From contig DKVL01000050.1 in NCBI GenBank assembly GCA_002491195.1, forward strand, positions 15,780-73,251: a DNA stretch of 57,472 nt, written 5' to 3'. Positions 25,567 through 33,292 of the stretch are shown one piece after another. This DNA comes from Lachnospiraceae bacterium UBA7179. Lineage in GTDB: Bacteria; Bacillota; Clostridia; Lachnospirales; Lachnospiraceae. The notes beneath the pieces are model-generated. The model was not told the origin of the DNA. It worked only from the letters and a program-made list of their open reading frames with translations, and ran no database searches. Each line of letters starts with the position of its first letter. Position 1 is the first letter of the stretch. The position numbers were made by a program, and so were the translations under genes.

Positions 25567-26079
25567 ATGGATTATTACAGTGCATTTCCTTTTTATATGG
25601 GATATCAGGGTTACGGACAGTGGGCGCAGCCCGGAATCGTACCGGAGGATAGGATATTGGAGGACCTTGAGTATCTGCAGCAGATGTACCCTACATACGC
25701 CAGAAAATACCAGACTACCATTCGCAGTGTGGTAGACAGGATGGATTATGACGGGAGTTTTATCTATGACCAGTATCCCGACAAGTTGACGATACAGCGC
25801 ATGGTGGAGAGTGTGATGGCGATTATCAGGACAAATGAGGAGGAAATAAATGCGGTGAACACAGATGTGCAAAGCAATGGCGCAATATCACAGGGAATAC
25901 CCAATGCCGCGGCGCCCAATGCTATGGGAAGCAATATAACAGACACAGCTCTGACAGAACAGGCTCCATGGAGCGAGAAAGGGCCTTGGATCAGAGAACT
26001 TGTCACTGTTCTCATGTACTATGAGATACTGACACGCAGGAGAAAAAAGAACAAATGGAACCAGTCGTATCAGTTTTAA
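25567..26079 (+). CDS. Conserved hypothetical protein
   Basis: This 170-residue protein is rich in Tyr, Met and Gln near the N terminus (SAFPFYMGYQGYGQW), followed by a helical charged region (EDRILEDLEYLQQMYPTYAR and RMVESVMAIIRTNEEE), an Ala/Asn-rich low-complexity spacer at about 100-135, and a basic C terminus (EILTRRRKKNKW). No membrane segment or signal peptide is visible. The low-complexity spacer between two helical parts suggests a spore-coat-like or scaffold protein, but that is speculation. It begins at 25567, where GAGGAA precedes the ATG; an earlier ATG at 25522 lacks a ribosome site. The SRP RNA gene follows directly. Confidence 0.7.
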   Translation: MDYYSAFPFYMGYQGYGQWAQPGIVPEDRILEDLEYLQQMYPTYARKYQTTIRSVVDRMDYDGSFIYDQYPDKLTIQRMVESVMAIIRTNEEEINAVNTDVQSNGAISQGIPNAAAPNAMGSNITDTALTEQAPWSEKGPWIRELVTVLMYYEILTRRRKKNKWNQSYQF

Positions 26080-26099
26080 TTAAAAAATTATGAATTGCA

Positions 26100-26129
26100 T
26101 TGACTTATCAGTAACTATGAGGTTATAAT
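26100..26129 (+). promoter_or_regulatory. SRP RNA promoter
   Basis: TTGACT (26100-26105) and TATAAT (26124-26129) are separated by 18 bases, and the predicted RNA start is seven bases after the -10 element. This is a strong stable-RNA promoter. Confidence 0.85.
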
Positions 26130-26135
26130 AATAGC

Positions 26136-26400
26136 ATCGTGCAGCCGGGGCGTTAGCGGTGTCTTGTACCCACAATCCGCTATAGTGGGGGTGATAAGCG
26201 ACAGAGGGTCTGCGTTTGTGTAGCTGCCCTTTATAAGTGGCGTTGAAGTTTGGGTCTCGCGCAATGTGCGCCGTTGAACCGTGTCAGGACAGGAATGTAG
26301 CAGCACTAAGGCGGATTGCATATGTGCCGCGAGGGTGCCTGGCGGAGTTAACTGTAGAGGTAACGTACATGGGCATAGGATTCGAAGTCGTTTGCACGAT
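26136..26400 (+). ncRNA. ffs: Signal recognition particle RNA (large type)
   Basis: The SRP RNA forms the core of the signal recognition particle that directs membrane proteins to the translocon. The conserved Alu-domain segment GTTAGCGGTG and CAATCCGCTATAG near the 5' end and the S-domain tetraloop region GTGTCAGGACAGGAATGTAG with AGCAGCACTAAG are present, matching the Bacillus/Clostridium long form of about 265-270 nt. The two ends pair perfectly over eight bases: ATCGTGCA at 26136-26143 with TGCACGAT at 26393-26400. The ends are set by this pairing and by the promoter and are good to within a few bases. Confidence 0.93.
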
Positions 26401-26533
26401 AAAATGTTTTAGCACAGCGGACAGAGTGATGTGTATAAACAGGAAAAAGATTGGGAAACTAATGAGGAAGTAGATCAGTATAGGATGACATGATAGATTA
26501 AGCGTGTCGAAATATGCGAAAAAGGGAGACATT

Positions 26534-27691
26534 ATGAAAAGAAGAAATGTGAAAAATAAGGGAATTACACTACTACTTGTAATCGCAATGGCAGCTGCGT
26601 CCATGACGGGATGTGGCAATAAGGAAGAAACGCAAGAGCCTGCAACAGAGATTAATTTTGCAGATTTGACAGGGAATAATCCAGATACCAGCAATGAGGT
26701 GCCGGAAACCTCCAGTGTGGAGGAATCCTCTACAGAGCAGGCGACGGAGGAAGAGATTCCTGAAGGGATGTACCGCAGCGAGATTACCAATGAGTGGATC
26801 GATGAGAGCTTGAAGAATCAGCGTCCGATTGCAGTTATGGTGGACAATGAGAAGACAGCGCTTCCACACTACGGTCTTACAGAGGCGGATGTAGTGTATG
26901 AGCTCATGAATAGTACGCTGAATGGCAGAGTTACACGCTTCATGGCGATTGTTAAGGACTGGGGAAAGATCGAACAGTTTGGCAGCATTCGAAGTACGCG
27001 ATCAACGAACATTATGCTTGCAGCGGAGTGGAACGCAGTATTGTGTCATGACGGCGGTCCGTTCTATGTCAATGAATGGCTTGCGAAAAATTATTCTGCA
27101 AATTTCAGCGGTGGCTTTTCTCGTGTAAACAATGGTAAAGCGAGAGAGTTTACAGAGTATATCTGTGCAGGCGATCTGGACAAGAAGTTTGCGAACTCAA
27201 AGTATTCTACAGAGTATAATGATTACTATCCGGGACAGCATTATATCTTCTCCGATTCCGAGATTGATCTGTCCTCTGTGGGAGATGCAAGGTCGTGTAC
27301 GGAAATTGAACTTCCGTTCCCACATAATAGTTCAAGACTTCAGTACAATGAATCGACAGGGACGTATGACTATTATGAATATGGTCAGGCGCATACTGAT
27401 CCACAGCATGGCAATGCACAGCTGACGTTCAAGAATCTTCTGATTCAGAATACGACATTTGCACAGCTTGATGACGGTGGATACATGATCTATAATGCGA
27501 TGGATAATGGGCGCGACGCATATTATATTACGAATGGTAAACTGATCGAGGTGACATGGTCGAAATTAAGCGAGACGGCTCCGACGATATATATAAACAA
27601 GCAGACCGGAGAGCAGATTGAGATTAATACGGGAAAAACCTATGTTACCCTTGTTCCGTCAGATTCATGGAATAATATTGTGATCAAATAG
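26534..27691 (+). CDS. DUF3048-domain lipoprotein
   Basis: This 385-residue lipoprotein has a signal peptide ending in the lipobox SMTGC (lipidated Cys27), a low-complexity acidic linker (about 30-80) rich in Glu, Thr and Ser, and a DUF3048 domain (about 95-380), recognisable from RPIAVMVDNEKTALPHYGLT, ADVVYELMNSTLNGRVTRF and IRSTRSTNIMLAAEWNA. Such proteins are common in Firmicutes (YerB of Bacillus); their function is unknown. It is likely anchored to the outer face of the membrane. The start at 26534 follows AGGGAGA. It is monocistronic, ending in a terminator. Confidence 0.9.
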   Translation: MKRRNVKNKGITLLLVIAMAAASMTGCGNKEETQEPATEINFADLTGNNPDTSNEVPETSSVEESSTEQATEEEIPEGMYRSEITNEWIDESLKNQRPIAVMVDNEKTALPHYGLTEADVVYELMNSTLNGRVTRFMAIVKDWGKIEQFGSIRSTRSTNIMLAAEWNAVLCHDGGPFYVNEWLAKNYSANFSGGFSRVNNGKAREFTEYICAGDLDKKFANSKYSTEYNDYYPGQHYIFSDSEIDLSSVGDARSCTEIELPFPHNSSRLQYNESTGTYDYYEYGQAHTDPQHGNAQLTFKNLLIQNTTFAQLDDGGYMIYNAMDNGRDAYYITNGKLIEVTWSKLSETAPTIYINKQTGEQIEINTGKTYVTLVPSDSWNNIVIK

Positions 27692-27709
27692 GACAGATAA
27701 TTAGATATG

Positions 27710-27748
27710 AAAAGTGAGATGTATTGATAAATATGTCTCACTTTTTTT
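27710..27748 (+). terminator. Terminator after the DUF3048 gene
   Basis: AAAAGTGAGA (27710-27719) pairs with TCTCACTTTT (27736-27745) around a 16-nt loop and is followed by a T-tract. Confidence 0.85.
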
Positions 27749-27825
27749 GTAAATTCGTTAGAATAACTAAAAACATATTACGAAATTTTACGAAAATTCC
27801 AATAGCTTTTTCCGACGGGACAAGA

Positions 27826-27831
27826 TATAAT
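27826..27831 (+). promoter_or_regulatory. Candidate -10 element of the pullulanase gene
   Basis: A perfect TATAAT lies 59 bases before the pullulanase start. The -35 region 17 bases upstream is weak, which suggests that an activator helps. No catabolite-repression site is obvious. Confidence 0.4.
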
Positions 27832-27889
27832 AAAATCGTTCAGAGTAATTTATTAACAGTTCTGAAGATCATCGAAAGGAGGTTAAAGT

Positions 27890-30800
27890 ATGAGAAAGAA
27901 GCAATGGACTGCCGGATTATTGGCATTGTTCATGGTGTTTATGACAATGGTGTCAGCTTTATCACCGGGAATGACGGCCAGAGCAGCTGGGATGACACTG
28001 ATTGTTCATTACGGTGGAAGGGCCGATGGCAGTTATGACGGATGGAATCTGTGGATCTGGGAAGAAGGACGGGAAGGGCAGCAGGTTGATTTTACAGACG
28101 AGGACAGTTTTGGTAAAGTGGCTGTGTACCAGACAAATCGCAAACCAGCAAGTATCGGTTTTATCGTGCGTTTGAACCAGTGGGAAGACAAGGATGTGGG
28201 TGATGACAGATTTGTTGCTATGGACGGCGAAATCGTTGAAATCTGGGTGACAAGCGGAGAGGCGGAGTTTGCAACAAAGGCACCTGCAGGGGCGGCAGAG
28301 TATGATATAGCTGCGCTCGAAGAGGCAAGGCTGAATGTTTACAACGAGGATGGTGCGACAAAGTTAAACGTTCACTATTACAATTTTGACCAGAAGTACA
28401 GTGCTGACCGGATGGAAGCGTATGCGTGGGCTGGCAGTGATGCAGGCGGCAGCTATCCATTGTCTGAGACAGATGATTTTGGTGCGCTTTTCAAGGTTGG
28501 TTTACTGCCGAAAGACGGTGTGTCAACAGCGGGGGTGCGCGTGATACAGGATGGAAATGCGGACATGGCGCTTGATTATGAGATTGATCTGACCAAAGCG
28601 TCAAATGATACAATTGATGTGTATATCGTGGAAGGAAATCCCACATTGTGGTATACTATGGGGGAAGTGATCTATAAGCCTGTGATTGCTGAGGCTTATT
28701 TCTCAGAGACAACGAGTAAAGAAATCTATGCAACGCTTTCCCGTGCCCCGCAGAATATGAGTTCTCTGGCGGCGCAGTTAAAAGTCACAGATGGGAATGG
28801 TACAGAATACGCTGTAGCATCGGCAGACAGTGAGGATGGCAGAACTGTTCTGCTGACAATGGAGGAGGAGTTAGAATTGTCAAAGGCCTATGATCTATCA
28901 ATGGAAGAATATGAGGGAACAACGATATCGATGAATCGAATTATTGGTTCCAGTTATTTTGATGAAGCGTTTACGTATGATGGCGACGATCTGGGCGCCA
29001 CATACACAAAAGAAAAGACTGGGTTTAAAGTATGGGCACCCACGGCATCTGAAGTTTCGCTGAATTTGTATGAGCAGGGTGATGGTGATAATCTTATAGA
29101 GACAGTGCCTATGACTTTGGGCGATAAAGGGGTATGGTTCTGTGAGAAACAGGGTGATTTGAATGGTATCTATTATACTTATTCCATCAAGAACGGAAAT
29201 AAGACAAATGAGGCGGTAGATCTCTATGCCAGAACAACCGGTGTAAACGGAAACCGCGGCATGGTTGTGGATTTGAGTGCTACCAATCCGGAAGGTTTTG
29301 AAAACGATACGAGACCTGCATTTGTCAATCCAACAGATGCGATCATTTATGAGCTTCATGTGAGGGACCTGTCATCGGATGCGTCATCTGGAATCAGCAA
29401 CACAGGAAAATTCCTGGGATTTACAGAGACTGGGACAACGAACGCGGATGGTCTTGCGACGGGGATTGACCACATTAAGGATCTGGGTGTGACACATGTG
29501 CAGATTCTCCCGAGCTATGATTATGCCACCGTTGATGAGTCAAAACTTGATACACCACAGTTTAACTGGGGCTATGATCCAAAGAACTACAACGTGCCAG
29601 AAGGTTCTTATAGTACAGATCCCTATCATGGGGAAGTTCGTATCAATGAGATGAAGCAGATGGTACAGGCGCTTCATGAAAATGGAATCCGCGTGAATAT
29701 GGATGTTGTTTACAATCATACTTTTAATATAGAGGATTCTAATTTCCAGAAGACAGTACCAGATTATTATTATAGAAAAGTCGGTGAGAACTATTCTAAT
29801 GCATCAGGCTGCGGAAATGAGACAGCTTCTGACCATGCGATGATGCGCAAATATATGGTTGATTCGGTTGTTTACTGGGCTACAGAGTATCATATTGATG
29901 GTTTTCGCTTTGATTTGATGGCAGTGCATGACATCGAGACAATGAATGCAATCAGGTCGGCACTTGATAAGATCGATCCTTCGATCATGGTATATGGCGA
30001 GGGGTGGACCGGCGGAGATTGTGCAATTTCTTCTTCGCAGCAGGCCTTGAAGGCGAATATCGCAAAGATGGACAGGGTTGGTGCGTTCAGTGATGACATC
30101 AGGGACGGAATTAAGGGAAGTGTGTTTGACGCGCAGGACAAGGGATTTGTCAGCGGTAAGGATGGAATGGAAGAGAGCATTAAGTTTGGCATTGTCGCTG
30201 CAACGCCGCACCCACAGGTGCTAACCTACAAGAATGATAAGGGCAGTAAGAGCTGGGCAGCACAGCCAGGGCAGAGTATTAACTATATTTCGTGTCACGA
30301 TAACCTGACGTTCTGGGATAAACTTGCTATATCCAACGCGGACGACAGCGAGGAGACAAGAATAAAGATGAACAAACTTGGAAGTGCAATCATCCTGACT
30401 TCACAGGGTGTACCATTCTTCCAGGCAGGCGAGGAAATGTTGCGAAGTAAGCCTTCAGCGACAGTAGAAGGCGGATTTGATGAGAACAGTTATGCATCGC
30501 CGGATTCGACGAACAGTATCAAGTGGTCAAACAAGGCAAGTGTGATGGACACTTATGAATATTACAAGGGACTGATCGCATTCCGCAAGGTGCACAGTGC
30601 ACTTCGCATGGCCACGACAGCAGATATACAGAATAATCTTGTCTTCATGGGTGGATTGGATGCAAACGTAGTGGGATACACCATCACAAACAATGCGAAT
30701 GGAGACACTGCGGAGAAGATTACGGTGATCCTGAATGGAAATGAGAATGCAGTCAATGTGACACTTCCAGCAGGCACATGGGAGATCTGCGTCAATGACA

Positions 30801-31063
30801 AAGCAGCCGGGACGGCATCTGTAGGAACAGCAGAGGGAACTGTATCAGTGGCAGGGATCTCAGCGATGGTTCTTGTGCAGGGAGACGATACGATCTTGAA
30901 AGCCGAGACTAAGGCAGACAATGAACATGACACAAGCGTCAGTACAGAAAATACAGAAAACACAGAAAAAGCGGCAGGAAATACTCCGTTGATTGCAGGT
31001 GGAATCATCGCAGTATTGGCAGCAGTCGTAGTAGGTATTTTTGTAAAAAAGCGTAAAAAATAA
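27890..31063 (+). CDS. pulA: Cell-surface type I pullulanase
   Basis: Pullulanase hydrolyses alpha-1,6 branch points of pullulan, starch and glycogen. The 1057-residue protein has a signal peptide (about 1-33), two CBM41/PUD-like starch-binding modules (LIVHYGGRADGSYDGWNLWI and KLNVHYYNFDQ), a CBM48 module starting near residue 365, and a GH13_14 catalytic domain. FNWGYDPKNYNVPEGSY is the pullulanase signature; catalytic residues fit Asp675 (FRFDLM), Glu704 (YGEGW) and Asp804 (CHDNLTF). A C-terminal helix with a KKRKK tail anchors it. No LPXTG sortase motif precedes that helix, so it is probably membrane-anchored. The RBS AAAGGAGG precedes the ATG. Confidence 0.95.
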   Translation: MRKKQWTAGLLALFMVFMTMVSALSPGMTARAAGMTLIVHYGGRADGSYDGWNLWIWEEGREGQQVDFTDEDSFGKVAVYQTNRKPASIGFIVRLNQWEDKDVGDDRFVAMDGEIVEIWVTSGEAEFATKAPAGAAEYDIAALEEARLNVYNEDGATKLNVHYYNFDQKYSADRMEAYAWAGSDAGGSYPLSETDDFGALFKVGLLPKDGVSTAGVRVIQDGNADMALDYEIDLTKASNDTIDVYIVEGNPTLWYTMGEVIYKPVIAEAYFSETTSKEIYATLSRAPQNMSSLAAQLKVTDGNGTEYAVASADSEDGRTVLLTMEEELELSKAYDLSMEEYEGTTISMNRIIGSSYFDEAFTYDGDDLGATYTKEKTGFKVWAPTASEVSLNLYEQGDGDNLIETVPMTLGDKGVWFCEKQGDLNGIYYTYSIKNGNKTNEAVDLYARTTGVNGNRGMVVDLSATNPEGFENDTRPAFVNPTDAIIYELHVRDLSSDASSGISNTGKFLGFTETGTTNADGLATGIDHIKDLGVTHVQILPSYDYATVDESKLDTPQFNWGYDPKNYNVPEGSYSTDPYHGEVRINEMKQMVQALHENGIRVNMDVVYNHTFNIEDSNFQKTVPDYYYRKVGENYSNASGCGNETASDHAMMRKYMVDSVVYWATEYHIDGFRFDLMAVHDIETMNAIRSALDKIDPSIMVYGEGWTGGDCAISSSQQALKANIAKMDRVGAFSDDIRDGIKGSVFDAQDKGFVSGKDGMEESIKFGIVAATPHPQVLTYKNDKGSKSWAAQPGQSINYISCHDNLTFWDKLAISNADDSEETRIKMNKLGSAIILTSQGVPFFQAGEEMLRSKPSATVEGGFDENSYASPDSTNSIKWSNKASVMDTYEYYKGLIAFRKVHSALRMATTADIQNNLVFMGGLDANVVGYTITNNANGDTAEKITVILNGNENAVNVTLPAGTWEICVNDKAAGTASVGTAEGTVSVAGISAMVLVQGDDTILKAETKADNEHDTSVSTENTENTEKAAGNTPLIAGGIIAVLAAVVVGIFVKKRKK

Positions 31064-31065
31064 TA

Positions 31066-31114
31066 GAAACAAAACAGGAAGGTGGGTAAATTACCTGCCT
31101 TCCTGTTTTGTTTC
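31066..31114. terminator. Long bidirectional terminator pulA/sensor kinase
   Basis: A hairpin with arms 31066-31088 and 31092-31114 is almost perfectly complementary: AAACAAAACAGGAAGG on the left and CCTTCCTGTTTTGTTT on the right, with GGTAA/TTACC closing the loop. The right arm overlaps the last codons of the convergent kinase gene, so coding and terminator share sequence. Confidence 0.85.
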
Positions 31115-32518
31115 TGCCTTCTCCAGGGTAAAGATAAATTCTGTCCCGACACCTTCTGTGCTGATTACATTGATATTTTCATTGTGGGACTGAATGATCT
31201 CCCTGGTGATGGACAGTCCAAGACCAGTTCCTTTTTTATCTTTGCCACGCGATAGGTCTGTCTTGTAGAAACGGTTCCAGATCAGCCGGATGCTGTCTTT
31301 GGGGATGCCGATGCCGTTATCTTTTACGGATACCAGCAGTTTGTTGGACTTTTCTATTGTTTCGATTTTAATGGAAGAGTTTTTGTGGCTGAACTTGATG
31401 GCGTTGTCTACAAGGTTGTAGAGTACCTGCTGGATTTTCACCATGTCTGCGTTCACGTACATTTCGTCTCCGGTAAGTACCAGTTCGATCGAGATCAGTT
31501 TTTGGCGGCATGTCCCTTCAAAGGACATTGCCGTGTTTTTGATGACCTGGTTGATATCGAAATTGCTTTTGTCGAGAATCATGCCTTTGGTAGTCAGGTT
31601 GTTGAGCGTCAGCAGGGAGTTGGTCAGTTTCGTCAGGCGGTCCGTCTCGTTTAACACGACTCTGATATATTTCTCATGCAGATCGGGAGGAATCGTGCCG
31701 TCGAGCATCGCCTCGAGATATCCCCGCATGGAGGTGAGCGGTGAGCGGAAATCATGGGAGATATTTGCCACGAGACGTTTCTGGTTGTCCTCGCTCTTTG
31801 CCACTTCGCTTGCCATGTAGGCGAGAGAGGCAGCGAGATAACCGATCTCGTCTTCACTATCGACCTGAAACTCATACCGAAAATTCCCGATCGCATACTG
31901 TTCTGTCGCGTGCGTGATCTTTCGGAGTGGCAAATATACCATTTCTGTGAAGAAGAGCAGGATGATCAGCGACAGTAGAAAAAGGATCACCAACGTGATA
32001 TAAGATATATTCAGGAGAGAGTTGCAGGAAGACTGCAGACCGGTCATAGAGGCATGGATGACCACGTACCCTTTTACCCTGTATTTGGAAGTGATCGGCG
32101 CGAAAGCGGATAGCATCTCCTCGTCAAACATGCCAAAAAAATTCCCTGTCGTGTAAAATGAATTTCCTGTGATCGTGGGGCTGAAGTTGGGGATCGTAAT
32201 AGGATTTTCAATATCAGGCGGCGAGCTGGAATCCAGTACAATAAGCCCCGAAGGATTGACGATCCAGATCGAGGCATCCAGAAATGTGCCGATTGCTTCG
32301 ATCTGGCGCCATACGGATTCGAGTGTAATTTCATTGTTGTATAAATCTGCGGCGTAGGAGTCAGCAATCAGCACGGCTTCTTTGTATAGAGAGTCGGCGC
32401 GTTCGCGTTTCATGTGTTCAAGCGTCATACTAGACGTAAAAGTAGCGACGATGATAAATCCAAAAAAAGCAAAGATAAAGTATGCCAGTACAAATTTTAA
32501 ATAGAGTGTTCGTTTCAA
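31091..32518 (-). CDS. Sensor histidine kinase (HAMP, HisKA)
   Basis: This 475-residue membrane kinase has a first membrane helix (about 8-28), an extracytoplasmic sensor (about 30-165), a second helix (about 168-190), a HAMP domain (about 190-240), and a kinase core: phospho-acceptor His255 in SHDFRSPLTSMRG, N-box DNAIKFS, G1 KDNGIGIP and G2 GTGLGLSI. It phosphorylates the OmpR-type regulator encoded 19 bases upstream on the same strand. The order regulator-kinase in one unit is typical. The signal is unknown. The last codons overlap the shared terminator hairpin. Confidence 0.95.
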   Translation of the reverse strand: MKRTLYLKFVLAYFIFAFFGFIIVATFTSSMTLEHMKRERADSLYKEAVLIADSYAADLYNNEITLESVWRQIEAIGTFLDASIWIVNPSGLIVLDSSSPPDIENPITIPNFSPTITGNSFYTTGNFFGMFDEEMLSAFAPITSKYRVKGYVVIHASMTGLQSSCNSLLNISYITLVILFLLSLIILLFFTEMVYLPLRKITHATEQYAIGNFRYEFQVDSEDEIGYLAASLAYMASEVAKSEDNQKRLVANISHDFRSPLTSMRGYLEAMLDGTIPPDLHEKYIRVVLNETDRLTKLTNSLLTLNNLTTKGMILDKSNFDINQVIKNTAMSFEGTCRQKLISIELVLTGDEMYVNADMVKIQQVLYNLVDNAIKFSHKNSSIKIETIEKSNKLLVSVKDNGIGIPKDSIRLIWNRFYKTDLSRGKDKKGTGLGLSITREIIQSHNENINVISTEGVGTEFIFTLEKAETKQEGR

Positions 32519-32537
32519 TAAAAAACCTCATTTCCGG

Positions 32538-33239
32538 TCAATTTCTGACTTCAAATTTATAGCCAACGCCCCAGATCGTTGAGATGCGCCATGCTTCATG
32601 GTCTTTAATCTTTTCGCGGAGACGCTTGATATGCACATCAACGGTGCGCGTATCGCCAATATAATCATATCCCCAGATCTGGTTGAGCAGCTGGTCTCTG
32701 GTAAACACGTGGTTTGGCGATGCAGCGAGGAAATACAGCAGCTCCAGTTCCTTGGGCGGCATATCGACTGTTTTTCCGTGATAGATTACGGAATAGTTGG
32801 TAAGGTTGATCGCGAGGTCGGGATAAGTAACCTGCTTGGCATCGGAAACAGGCTCGGCGGGAGGTGCAGCTTTGTAACGGCGAAGAACTGCCTTTACACG
32901 TGCTACAAGTTCCTTCGTGTCGAACGGCTTTTCCAGATAATCATCTGCGCCAAGCTCCAGACCAAGTACCTTGTCAAATACCTCGCCCTTTGCGGATAAC
33001 ATGATGATTGGAGTCTGTGATTTCTGGCGGACTTCGCGGCATACCTGATAACCGTCAATTCCCGGGAGCATCAGATCAAGCAGAATCAGATCCGGTGCGA
33101 AGTTCGTTACTTCCAGCAATGCAGATTCGCCGTCATATACAATTTTGGTCTCAAAACATTCCTTTGTCATATATAAGGAAATCAGTTCTGCAATATTTTC
33201 GTCATCATCAACGATCAGTATTTTTTGTTTGTTAGCCAT
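32538..33239 (-). CDS. OmpR-family response regulator
   Basis: This 233-residue regulator has a receiver domain (about 5-120) with the acidic pocket DDDE at 11-14, phospho-acceptor Asp55 in LILLDLMLPG and Lys near EKPFD, and a winged-helix effector domain (about 135-230) with FTRDQLLNQIWGYDY and TRTVDVHIKRLREKI. It is the partner of the kinase encoded just downstream and probably binds direct repeats near target promoters. Its targets are unknown; pullulanase, the next gene in the other direction, is one guess that the sequence does not prove. Confidence 0.95.
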   Translation of the reverse strand: MANKQKILIVDDDENIAELISLYMTKECFETKIVYDGESALLEVTNFAPDLILLDLMLPGIDGYQVCREVRQKSQTPIIMLSAKGEVFDKVLGLELGADDYLEKPFDTKELVARVKAVLRRYKAAPPAEPVSDAKQVTYPDLAINLTNYSVIYHGKTVDMPPKELELLYFLAASPNHVFTRDQLLNQIWGYDYIGDTRTVDVHIKRLREKIKDHEAWRISTIWGVGYKFEVRN

Positions 33240-33292
33240 TTTTTCTTCCTCTATCTTACTATATTATACTTTCTGTAAACCGCGAAGAACGC

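Noticed and set aside
26237..26473. 78-codon ORF after the hypothetical gene
   Set aside because: It lies mostly in the SRP RNA, whose conserved core and paired ends explain the sequence.
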